Shown in pieces: positions 8,320 to 15,108 of a stretch of DNA of 64,000 nt (the first letter of the stretch is position 1; each line of letters opens with the position of its first letter). The notes below the pieces were generated by a model that was not told the origin of the DNA, ran no database searches, and saw only the letters and a list, made by a program, of their open reading frames with translations. This DNA is from Thermosulfuriphilus ammonigenes (GTDB lineage: Bacteria > Desulfobacterota > Thermodesulfobacteria > Thermodesulfobacteriales > ST65). The stretch is taken from assembly GCF_011207455.1 (NCBI RefSeq), contig NZ_CP048877.1:736576-800575 (forward strand), read 5' to 3'. The translations under genes were made by a program, and so were the position numbers.

Positions 8320-8781
8320 CTACTTTATTTTGCCCTTATAACGCCGACGAAGATCTCTCTCCTCTTCTCGACGTCTTATCGTCTCTCGCCGATCGTGGAG
8401 TTTTTTGCCCTTGGCCAGGGCCAGCTCCACCTTGGCCAGACCCCTTGGATTAAAGTAAATCTTCAGGGGCACCAGGGTGTAGCCCCTTTCCTTAACTTTA
8501 CCCAAAAGGCGCCGAATCTCATGCCGATGTAAAAGCAACTTCCGTGTCCGCGTAGGATCAAGAAGGGCCACATCATGAGCATGCGGATAGGGGCTTATGT
8601 GAGCATTATACAGGTAAACCTCCCCATTTACAATGCGGGCAAAGGCCTCGTTTATATTGGCCCGCCCTTCCCGAAGACTCTTTACCTCCGGGCCTCGAAG
8701 AGCAATCCCGGCCTCGAAGGTCTCTTCAATGTTGTAGGTATGGCGGGCCTTGCGGTTCTGACAAACGATCTTCTCAGCCAC
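8320..8781 (-). CDS. smpB: SsrA-binding protein SmpB
   Basis: Small beta-barrel RNA-binding protein that delivers tmRNA to stalled ribosomes. From GTG 8781 it is 153 residues, the family norm. It opens VAEKIVCQNRKARHTYNIEE, has the tmRNA-binding stretch GPEVKSLREGRANI and the H-bonding YNAHISPY, and ends in a basic tail (RRREEERDLRRRYKGK) that enters the empty mRNA channel. The open frame continues upstream to 8958 but that part overlaps the DUF3343 gene and matches nothing in the family. GTG 8781 has no Shine-Dalgarno; instead a -35/-10 pair (8816-8789) ends seven bases before it, supporting a leaderless start there. Confidence 0.95.
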   Translation of the reverse strand: MAEKIVCQNRKARHTYNIEETFEAGIALRGPEVKSLREGRANINEAFARIVNGEVYLYNAHISPYPHAHDVALLDPTRTRKLLLHRHEIRRLLGKVKERGYTLVPLKIYFNPRGLAKVELALAKGKKLHDRRETIRRREEERDLRRRYKGKIK

Positions 8782-8788
8782 GGGAAAG

Positions 8789-8816
8789 AAAATAAGATCT
8801 TTTCGGAAAAAAGCAA
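8789..8816 (-). promoter_or_regulatory. Putative leaderless promoter of smpB
   Basis: On the minus strand TTGCTT (8816-8811), a 16-base spacer, then TATTTT (8794-8789). Seven bases later is the GTG start of smpB, so transcription would begin at or next to the start codon. This explains the absence of a ribosome site. Confidence 0.5.
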
Positions 8817-8818
8817 CC

Positions 8819-9076
8819 TTATTCTTGTTTAGAATTTCTAAACAAAGGGCGCCAGGCTTCTCCCTCCCGCAGAAAATAAAGGGGGCTCTGGAGCCCGGAC
8901 TCCTTAAAGAGGGACTCGAGGCGGGATGGGTCTTCGGGAAACGCCAGGGCCATACCACAGTCGCTACTTATTTCTCGAGGAATGGGAACCAGCTCGGTAG
9001 GAATCCCCTTGGCCTTAAGGAGTTTTTCGGCCTTCAGGACATAGTGGATAGAGGGAAAGACGGCCACAAATTTCAT
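8819..9076 (-). CDS. DUF3343 protein (putative Se/S carrier)
   Basis: An 85-residue protein of the DUF3343 family. It shows a ferredoxin-like beginning (FVAVFPSIHYVLKAEKLLKAKG) and the conserved SDCGMALAF segment with a single functional cysteine near residue 40. Members co-occur with selenium metabolism genes, especially yedF and selD, and are proposed selenium or sulfur carriers; that role is inference from context. Its start overlaps the end of the cysteine desulfurase gene by 4 bases, so yedF, the desulfurase and this gene are one operon. Confidence 0.88.
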   Translation of the reverse strand: MKFVAVFPSIHYVLKAEKLLKAKGIPTELVPIPREISSDCGMALAFPEDPSRLESLFKESGLQSPLYFLREGEAWRPLFRNSKQE

Positions 9077-10224
9077 TCTCTGGCCAGCTCCTTAAGGGCG
9101 ACCAATGTCATCTCTACATCCGAAGGGCCGCTAAAGTATCCCCAAGAAAACCGTACTGTTCCTCGAGGATAGGTGCCTATGGTCTGATGGGCCAGTGGGG
9201 CACACTGAAGCCCCGGTCTTACGGCTATCCCGTAGCGACGGTCGAGCTCTAAGGCCACCCAGGCCGGATCTTTCCCGGCAATATTTAGGGAGACTACTGA
9301 GGTCTGCCTCTCGGGGTCACCAGGACCATAGACGGTTATTCCCGGAATACTGGCCAGCCCTTCTAAAAAAAGGGCCGTAAGGCCTTTTTCATGTTCTCTT
9401 ATTCGGGCCAGGCCTGTCTTCTTGATAAAATTAAGACCGGCTTTAAGACCGGCTAAGCCAACCGTATTAGGGGTGCCACTTTCAAAGCGATCGGGTAGAA
9501 AGGAAGGCTGCTCAAGTGATTCTGAGCGGCTCCCAGTTCCTCCCAGGCCCAGAGGTTCGATGAGCTCTTCAAGGCCCGGCGCTATGTATAAAGCTCCGGT
9601 GCCCGTAGGGCCCAAAAGTGACTTATGGCCGGTTAAGGCCACAAGATCCAAGCCCTGAGAGACATCTATCTCAAGGGCCCCGGCACTCTGGGCCGCATCT
9701 ACCAAAAGCAGGGCCGGCCCCTTCATTTCGGCCACTTCCGCCAGAGGGACAATGGTACCGGTGACGTTTGAAGCATGGTTGACCACCAAAAGCCGAGGGG
9801 AGACCTCGATCAGCGTCTGACGCAGACGGTCAAGATCAAGGGAGCCGTCTTCCCGGCAACGGACGTAGGTCACCGCTATTCCTCGATGTCGCTCAAGGTA
9901 ATAAAGAGGACGAGCTACAGCGTTGTGCTCCATGGTGGTGGCCACCACTCTATCTCCCGGTCGCAGAAGACCAAAAAGGGCCAGATTCAGGGCCTCGGTA
10001 GCGCATTTGGTAAAGACAATCTGTTCAGAGGAGGGAGCCGAGATGAGGGCCGCCAGCTCCTCCCTGGTCTCGAAGACGATACGGCTGGCCTCAAGGGCCA
10101 TTTTATGGGCGGCTCGGCCAGGGCTGCCTGAACAGTTGCGCAGAAACTCCCCTACCGCCTCAACCACCTCTGGAGGTTTGGGCCAGGAGGTAGCCGCATT
10201 GTCGGCATAAATGATCTCTCTCAT
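9073..10224 (-). CDS. Cysteine desulfurase / selenocysteine lyase family (TIGR01977-type)
   Basis: PLP-dependent class-V aminotransferase fold enzyme of 383 residues. It begins IIYADNAATSWPKPPEV. The PLP-binding lysine is K201 in LTGHKSLLGPTGTG, H100 (TTMEHNA) stacks on the cofactor, and the mobile active-site cysteine is C341 in VRPGLQCAPLAH. These fit the selenium-associated cysteine desulfurase subgroup rather than IscS or SufS. It lies between yedF (4-base overlap) and DUF3343 (4-base overlap), so it probably mobilises selenium or sulfur from (seleno)cysteine and hands it to those carrier proteins, ultimately toward SelD. Which substrate it prefers cannot be read from sequence. Confidence 0.92.
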   Translation of the reverse strand: MREIIYADNAATSWPKPPEVVEAVGEFLRNCSGSPGRAAHKMALEASRIVFETREELAALISAPSSEQIVFTKCATEALNLALFGLLRPGDRVVATTMEHNAVARPLYYLERHRGIAVTYVRCREDGSLDLDRLRQTLIEVSPRLLVVNHASNVTGTIVPLAEVAEMKGPALLLVDAAQSAGALEIDVSQGLDLVALTGHKSLLGPTGTGALYIAPGLEELIEPLGLGGTGSRSESLEQPSFLPDRFESGTPNTVGLAGLKAGLNFIKKTGLARIREHEKGLTALFLEGLASIPGITVYGPGDPERQTSVVSLNIAGKDPAWVALELDRRYGIAVRPGLQCAPLAHQTIGTYPRGTVRFSWGYFSGPSDVEMTLVALKELARE

Positions 10225-10823
10225 GGACGAACAACCCGGTTCTGGGCCAGAAGTTCGATGATCTCCAGCATGTTTCCTACCCGGCCTACGGCCAGACTTT
10301 CCTTGAGGCCAAAATAATCAAGACAAGTACCGCAGGCAATAATCTCTACCCCTCGTTCAGAAAGGGTCTTTAGAGGCTCGAGAACCTCAGAGCCTTCAGC
10401 GGCCAGAAAAACTCCCCGATTGTAAAAAACCACGGCCCGAGGCGGAAAGGATGTCTGCGGCAGAGTCTTGAGAAAGGCCTGGATAAGAATCCGCCCCAGG
10501 GCCTCATCGCCAGAACCCATAATATCCGAGGTTATAGTCACCACATAGTTCTCTGGAGAGGGAGCGCAGGTGATCTCTGTCTCTGAAGCCTTTCGGCCCT
10601 CGCCAGGGCGTTTTATGATCCTGATGGCCCAGATCCCGGGGGCCTTTTCAGTCACCTCTGCCTGGTGTCCCTGGCCTTCGGCGAAGCGCAAGACATTGGC
10701 CCGGCTGGAGTCATTATCCACCAAAACGATAAGTTCTCCCTCTGTTATCTCTTCAAGGGCCTCCTTGGTCTTTATAACTGGCTGGGGACAGGCCAACCCC
10801 TGGCAATCTATTACCTTGGCCAT
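10221..10823 (-). CDS. yedF: Selenium metabolism protein YedF (TusA-like plus DsrE-like domains)
   Basis: 200 residues in two parts. The N-terminal TusA/SirA-like domain (1-70) has the carrier motif CQGLACPQPVIKTKEAL, in which C12 is the expected persulfide or perselenide cysteine. The C-terminal DsrE-like domain (about 88-200) has ACGTCLDYFGL. This arrangement is the hallmark of YedF, found in selenium-using bacteria. The gene heads the operon with the desulfurase and DUF3343 and has a clear AAGGAGG ribosome site. Together with the selD group 1.4 kb away it indicates a functional selenium pathway. Confidence 0.93.
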   Translation of the reverse strand: MAKVIDCQGLACPQPVIKTKEALEEITEGELIVLVDNDSSRANVLRFAEGQGHQAEVTEKAPGIWAIRIIKRPGEGRKASETEITCAPSPENYVVTITSDIMGSGDEALGRILIQAFLKTLPQTSFPPRAVVFYNRGVFLAAEGSEVLEPLKTLSERGVEIIACGTCLDYFGLKESLAVGRVGNMLEIIELLAQNRVVRP

Positions 10824-10936
10824 AGTGCCTCCTTAGTTTTTTGAGGAGAGATTACCTATCTGGTAAGGGCCAGTCCAATCAAGGAAACCGATGAGGACAA
10901 TTTTTTGCATCGGGTAAGGCAATATTTTCTCTCTCG

Positions 10937-10965
10937 TTGACAGCCCTAAAGGGCAAAAGTAACTT
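10937..10965 (+). promoter_or_regulatory. Putative leaderless promoter with internal palindrome
   Basis: TTGACA (10937-10942, perfect -35), 17-base spacer, TAACTT (10960-10965). The ATG of the creatininase-like gene begins seven bases later, at 10973, without a ribosome site. The spacer contains the palindrome GCCCTAAAGGGC (10943-10954), which could be a repressor site. Confidence 0.5.
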
Positions 10966-10972
10966 TACTTTT

Positions 10973-11686
10973 ATGCTTCTTGAAGACATAACCATGGCCG
11001 AATTCGAAGAGGGCTTGAAGCGCACTCGAACGGTAATTATCCCTTTTGGCTCCCTTGAGGAACACGGTCTCCATCTGCCCCTCTCCACTGACACCCTGCA
11101 GATGTATGAAATTGCTAAAGAGGCCGCTCGAAGGTATCCCCTTTTTGTAGCTCCGAGCGTAAACTACGGTCTCTGTCGCTCCACCAGAAATCATCCAGGC
11201 ACGGTGGGCCTCAAAGGTCAGACCCTCTGGCATCTCACCTGGGATCTTCTGGAAGGTTTTTATCAACAGGGATTGCGCTTTTTTGCCCTGGTATCCGGCC
11301 ATGCCGGCCAGACCCACAAGGCCTTTATCCTCGATGCCGCAGAGGCCTTTATGGAGGCCCATCCCGAGATAGGGATCATGGTGGCCACCATTATTGATCT
11401 TATCAACCTCGGAGCCCGAGATCTCCTGGAAACCCCGGGTGATTCCCATGCCGGAGAGTTTGAAACCTCTCTAATGCTTCTTCTCAAGCCAGATGCTGTC
11501 AAGGGTAGCAGCCCGGCAGAGTTTCCAACCTTCCCCGGCCTCATCCTGGTAAGAGACAAGCGACGCTTCTGGCCTGGGGGAGTCTGGGGAGATCCCACTA
11601 AGGCCTCCCAAGACAAGGGACAGGCCTTATTTGAACGACTGGTCGAGATCTTGCTAACCAAAATCAAAGAAATGGAGTCGGTTTAG
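10973..11686 (+). CDS. Creatininase-family amidohydrolase
   Basis: 237-residue metal-dependent hydrolase of the creatininase family (creatininase, FAPy-deformylase ArfB, MftE). The metal-binding motif is GSLEEHGLHLPLSTDT (about 28-43). ALVSGHAGQTHKAF contains a further ligand (family form GNGGN, here GHAGQ), and SHAGEFETSLML carries the conserved HAGxxET. The start at ATG 10973 matches the usual opening LLEDITMAEFEEGL. The preceding TTG at 10937 is the -35 box of its promoter rather than a start. It is followed 11 bases later by the TlpA gene, and lies between the two selenium clusters. Substrate unknown. Confidence 0.82.
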   Translation: MLLEDITMAEFEEGLKRTRTVIIPFGSLEEHGLHLPLSTDTLQMYEIAKEAARRYPLFVAPSVNYGLCRSTRNHPGTVGLKGQTLWHLTWDLLEGFYQQGLRFFALVSGHAGQTHKAFILDAAEAFMEAHPEIGIMVATIIDLINLGARDLLETPGDSHAGEFETSLMLLLKPDAVKGSSPAEFPTFPGLILVRDKRRFWPGGVWGDPTKASQDKGQALFERLVEILLTKIKEMESV

Positions 11687-11697
11687 GAGGTTTTGGT

Positions 11698-12201
11698 ATG
11701 AAGTCCTCAAACAAATTAATCAGCCTGGTCATCCTGGCACTAGCCTTTCTCTGGACCACCTCGGTTTGGGCCTCAGTCGGGTGCCGCAAGGCCTATAATT
11801 TTAACCTGGAGACCGTAAACGGTGATCGGGTAAGTCTGGAACAGTTCCGGGGAAAGGTAATCTTGGTAAACTTTTTTGCCACCTATTGCCCCCCATGCCG
11901 GATGGAGATCCCAGGTTTTGTGGAAGTTTACCAAAAATACAAGGACAAGGGTTTTGTAGTCATTGGAGTCTCAGTTGATACCCGCCCCTATCGTATCTTG
12001 CCAGATTTTATCCGTCTGGCGGGGATAAATTACCCCGTGGTCCTGGCAGACGATAAGACTATCGCCGAGTATGACAACGTCTATCAACTGCCCACCAGCT
12101 TTTTGATTGACAGTCAGGGATGCATTGTCAAAAAGTATCTTGGCTTCATCCCCGAATCCCAGCTGGAAAGAGACATCAAACCACTCCTTATGGCCAAGTA
12201 A
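11698..12201 (+). CDS. TlpA/ResA-like thioredoxin-fold redox protein
   Basis: 167 residues with a cleavable signal peptide (ISLVILALAFLWTTSVWAS), so periplasmic. The thioredoxin fold runs from about 33; the redox motif is CPPC at 64-67 within NFFATYCPPCRMEIPGF, and the cis-Pro loop is QLPTSFLID. An extra cysteine near residue 29 falls at the start of the mature protein. Such proteins reduce disulfides in apo-cytochrome c or in other exported proteins. It has a strong TAGGAGG ribosome site and follows the creatininase-like gene closely. It ends two bases from the convergent selD. No cytochrome biogenesis genes are nearby. Confidence 0.9.
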   Translation: MKSSNKLISLVILALAFLWTTSVWASVGCRKAYNFNLETVNGDRVSLEQFRGKVILVNFFATYCPPCRMEIPGFVEVYQKYKDKGFVVIGVSVDTRPYRILPDFIRLAGINYPVVLADDKTIAEYDNVYQLPTSFLIDSQGCIVKKYLGFIPESQLERDIKPLLMAK

Positions 12202-12203
12202 CC

Positions 12204-13235
12204 CTAAGGTCTGATGACAAGCCGGGGAGGTCCTTCAAGGACCTCCCCCACCACCGCCGCCTCAAGGACCCCCTTTTCCAGTAGCCGAACCAGAAACTTT
12301 CCGGCCTTCTCCTCCGGGCAAGCGATGAGAAGGCCGCCAGAGGTCTGGGCATCGAAAAGGAGATCTAGCCTCTCCCGGGAAGGTGTCCCCTCAATTTGGA
12401 TTTTCTTTTCACAGAAACGGCGGATGGCGTAATCTCCTTCTGGAACAAGGCCCAAGCGGAGATACTCCAGGGCTTCCTCCAGGATGGGCACTTTCTGGGC
12501 GTAAAGGGCGACTGTTACTCCGCTGGCCTCAGCCATCTCCAAGGCGTGGCCAGCCAGTCCAAAACCGGTTATATCGGTGGCCGCCTGGAGAGCGAACTCC
12601 ACCATCGCCTCTGAGGCCGCCTGGTTTAAGGTCTTCATGACTGCTACCGCCCGGGCCACAGCCTTCTTGCTGGCCACTCCTCCTTTAAGGGCCGTAATGA
12701 TGACACCGGTGCCGAGAGGTTTGGTCAGAAAAAGCACGTCTCCTGGACGGGCCTTGGAGTTTGAGAGATATCGCTCCGGGTGAACAATACCGGTAACCGA
12801 AAGACCGTATTTGATCTCTGGATCATCGACGCTGTGGCCGCCCACCAGGACAGCCCCGGCCTCATGGATTTTGTCAAGCCCCCCACACAGTATCTCTTTG
12901 AGGATTTTTTTGTCTTCATCCTTGGGGAAACAGACCACATTCAGGGCACAGATAGGCCGACCACCCATCGCGTAGACATCAGATAGAGAATTAGCCGCGG
13001 CGATCTGGCCAAAGTCATAAGGGTCATCAACAATAGGAGTAAAAAAATCGAGGGTTAAGACCAGGGCCAGATCATCCCTTAAGCGATAGATTCCGGCATC
13101 AGAAGCCCCCTCCAGGCCAACCAAAAGATTCGGATGGGCCTTAAGGGGAAGATCAGCCAGGATTTCGGCCAGGTCTCCCGGACCAAGCTTGGCCGCTCAG
13201 CCAGAGGCCCGAACCTGGGTCGTCAGTCTTTTCAT
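12204..13235 (-). CDS. selD: Selenide, water dikinase SelD, itself a selenoprotein (in-frame UGA = Sec13)
   Basis: Makes selenophosphate from selenide and ATP for selenocysteine and selenouridine synthesis. Conceptual translation from ATG 13235 gives MKRLTTQVRASGUAAKLGPG, where U is the TGA at 13199-13197. Position 13 is exactly where SelD carries its catalytic Cys or Sec, followed by the essential Lys (K16) in the family pattern G-[CU]-x-x-K. Reading through yields 343 residues, the normal length, with LTLDFFTPIVDDPYDFG, DVYAMGG, VGGHSVDDPEIKYGLSVTG, TDITGFGLAGH and DAQTSGGLLIA. Standard ORF calling would start at 13124 and lose the active site. The ATG overlaps the stop of the HAD gene as ATGA, implying translational coupling. 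A SECIS-like hairpin follows the UGA. Confidence 0.96.
13167..13199 (-). promoter_or_regulatory. SECIS-like hairpin directly after the selD UGA
   Basis: Counting the UGA as bases 1-3, GGCCA (6-10) pairs with TGGCC (29-33) and GGTC (16-19) pairs with GACC (25-28), leaving an apical loop CGGGA whose G residues start 18 bases from the UGA. Bacterial SECIS elements are hairpins immediately 3' of the UGA with a small apical loop holding a conserved G and about 16-37 bases from the UGA. This fits, but is a manual fold. Confidence 0.7.
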
Positions 13236-13711
13236 CGCCTAAAGGTAGCCACCAAACGATTTGGGTTTAGGAAAAGATCCAGGGCGTCGTTTATATCCCT
13301 AAAGACGGCGTCACTGGCCATAAGGGCCTCCTTACAGGCCCCCTCATGGCCAATGATACAGATTCCCAGGGCCGCTTCCCGAAGCATGAGAACATCGTTG
13401 TAGCCGTTGCCGATGGCCGCTGTCTTTTCCCGACCAAGCTCCTCTATAAAATGGAGCTTCTGGACGTCTCCCCGGCCTGGTCCCAGAACGCGAATGACCA
13501 CCCCCAGATCTTCCTGGATCTTGGTAGCCGTCTGGTTGGTGTCGGCGGTAAGGATAAAAACATTGAGAATATCAGAGAGCCTCCTGAGGCGTTCGGCCAC
13601 CCCAGGAAGAAATTCTCCATCCAGAGAAAGAGTTCCGTTCATGTCCAGGACAAGGTTTTCGATTTCAAAGCGGACCCCGCAGGGGAGATCAAGTTCTAGC
13701 CCCTTGGTCAT
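13232..13711 (-). CDS. HAD-superfamily protein, soluble P-type-ATPase-like
   Basis: 159-residue haloacid-dehalogenase-fold protein. The nucleophile motif reads LVLDMNGTLS (D23), i.e. D-x-x-G-T as in P-type ATPases rather than D-x-D-x-T. Motif II is in FILTADTNQT and motif III/IV is AAIGNGYNDVLML. No membrane segments are present, so it is a stand-alone phosphatase or ATPase-like domain of the kind often labelled 'ATPase P'. It is sandwiched between LysR (23-base overlap) and selD (ATGA overlap), so a link to selenium metabolism is likely by context; its substrate is unknown. Confidence 0.8.
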   Translation of the reverse strand: MTKGLELDLPCGVRFEIENLVLDMNGTLSLDGEFLPGVAERLRRLSDILNVFILTADTNQTATKIQEDLGVVIRVLGPGRGDVQKLHFIEELGREKTAAIGNGYNDVLMLREAALGICIIGHEGACKEALMASDAVFRDINDALDLFLNPNRLVATFRR

Positions 13712-14603
13712 CTGGTTGCTCCTTTCTTAAAAAATCAACAAAGGCCGCTGCCGGGGGCGAAAGGCTTCGGCCCTTGTGTCTGACAAGATAAAAATGGCGA
13801 CGAATGTTTAACCCCTTAACTGGAATGATCCGGAGGCGCCGGGAAAGGAGGTCCTCCTCAATAGCCCGCAGGGAGATAAAGCTCACCCCCAGGCCAGCCT
13901 TAACCGCCTGCTTGACTGCCTCCGTGGAGCCCATCTCGGCAATAATGCGGCATTTTCCCAAGGAAAAGCCTCTTTCCCGGAGGGCCTCTTCGGTGGTAAG
14001 CCTGGTGCCAGAGCCCTGTTCTCGAATAATCAGCGGTAGCCGCTCCAAATCTTCCAGTTTGATGGCCTCGGGAAAATTCTGGTTGGTAGAGGCGGCCAAA
14101 ACCAGCTCATCATCACAGCAGGGTTGGTAAAGAAGATCATCAAAAGAAGTCAGGCGGGCCCCGATAACTCCTAACTCAATATCTCCCCGGGCCACGGCCT
14201 CAGCCACTTTTTGGGTATCTCCAATAAGAAGCTTAAGCTCCAGGCCAGGATAGTTTTCTTTAAAGGCCCCAATAAGGGCCGGTAGGAGGTACTGCCCGGG
14301 GATATTGCTTCCGCCAATCTCCAGACGCCCTTTTTCTACCCCCAGAAAGAGCCTGATTTCTCTTTCGGCCTCGGCCACCAGGGACAGGGCCTGACGGGCA
14401 TAGGGATAAAGGATTTCCCCGGCTCGGGTAGGAACCACCTCCCGCCCCAGGCGATCAAAAAGGCGAACGCCCAGGAAGTCTTCTAAGGCCTTTATGTGTC
14501 CAGAGACTGTAGGTTGGGTAAGAAAGACCTCTTCTGCAGCCCGAGAAAAACTTCTCTGTTCATAGACCTTGGCAAAGACTTGAAGCTGCCGAAAATCCAG
14601 CAC
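13689..14603 (-). CDS. LysR-family regulator, selenium-metabolism-associated type
   Basis: 304-residue LysR-type transcription factor. The N-terminal winged HTH (FRQLQVFAKVYEQRSFSRAA, 4-23, then TQPTVSGHIKALED) is followed by a periplasmic-binding-like effector domain from about 90. Best resemblance is to the CysB-like LysR regulators that sit next to selD in anaerobic bacteria, and its position upstream of the HAD and selD genes supports this. The start is GTG, overlapping the stop of the YkvA gene as TAGTG. It probably controls its own operon and perhaps the yedF operon; the inducer is unknown. Confidence 0.88.
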   Translation of the reverse strand: MLDFRQLQVFAKVYEQRSFSRAAEEVFLTQPTVSGHIKALEDFLGVRLFDRLGREVVPTRAGEILYPYARQALSLVAEAEREIRLFLGVEKGRLEIGGSNIPGQYLLPALIGAFKENYPGLELKLLIGDTQKVAEAVARGDIELGVIGARLTSFDDLLYQPCCDDELVLAASTNQNFPEAIKLEDLERLPLIIREQGSGTRLTTEEALRERGFSLGKCRIIAEMGSTEAVKQAVKAGLGVSFISLRAIEEDLLSRRLRIIPVKGLNIRRHFYLVRHKGRSLSPPAAAFVDFLRKEQPDDQGART

Positions 14604-15001
14604 TACTCCCCCTCCACCTTAGCCATCAGGGCCTGGCGAATGCGGGAAGGTAGGAACCAAACGGCAAGATCAGCCGCCTTTTTAACAAGAGGGATAATGT
14701 CCGGTTCCCCCCGCCAGTGTTCCCGCAAAATAGCTTCATCAGTCCGGTTCAGGAGACGAAGAAGGGCCAGGGCCACCAAATAGATGTCGTCTACCAGTCC
14801 CACAAAGGGGATGGCGTCAGGGATAAAATCCACCGGGTTGAGAAGGTAAACCACTGTGGCTCCCAAGATGGCCTTGTCTGCCCGAGAAATGCGGGGATCA
14901 CGCATGAGGTCGATAATAAGGGCCAAAAAACGGGGTATCAGCCGGATAATCTCTTTAAGATTCTCTTTGGAGCCCATCTTTCCTCCAGAAGTATTTTCCA
15001 T
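14603..15001 (-). CDS. YkvA-family (DUF1232) membrane-associated protein
   Basis: 132 residues. The DUF1232 core is RADKAILGATVVYLLNPVDFIPDAIPFVGLVDDI (described by key residues: conserved YL-NP-DFIPD-P--G--DD), around 41-75, with two hydrophobic helices. Function is unknown across the family; some members have been linked to membrane or stress physiology. A GGAGAGGG ribosome site precedes ATG 15001. It is the first gene of the operon that continues with LysR, HAD and selD, with one-base overlap to LysR, so its co-expression with selenium genes is worth noting. Confidence 0.85.
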   Translation of the reverse strand: MENTSGGKMGSKENLKEIIRLIPRFLALIIDLMRDPRISRADKAILGATVVYLLNPVDFIPDAIPFVGLVDDIYLVALALLRLLNRTDEAILREHWRGEPDIIPLVKKAADLAVWFLPSRIRQALMAKVEGE

Positions 15002-15074
15002 ACCCTCTCCTTTCGCCTATGACAACCATTACTTTTTTCCATAAAAATTACCAAAGGCAAGTCTGGGCCTCCGG

Positions 15075-15102
15075 TTGACAGCCCCGGGTAGCCCAGTAAT
15101 AT
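15075..15102 (+). promoter_or_regulatory. Putative leaderless promoter of ispG
   Basis: TTGACA (15075-15080), a 16-base spacer, TAATAT (15097-15102), and six bases later the ATG of ispG (15109). A consensus-quality promoter this close to the start codon, with no Shine-Dalgarno, predicts transcription beginning at or next to the A of ATG. Confidence 0.65.
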
Positions 15103-15108
15103 CGAGCC

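Noticed and set aside
12204-13124. SelD starting at the first ATG-like codon (13124)
   Set aside because: It would lack the catalytic Sec/Cys and Lys. Reading through the UGA restores the family N-terminus and operon overlap.
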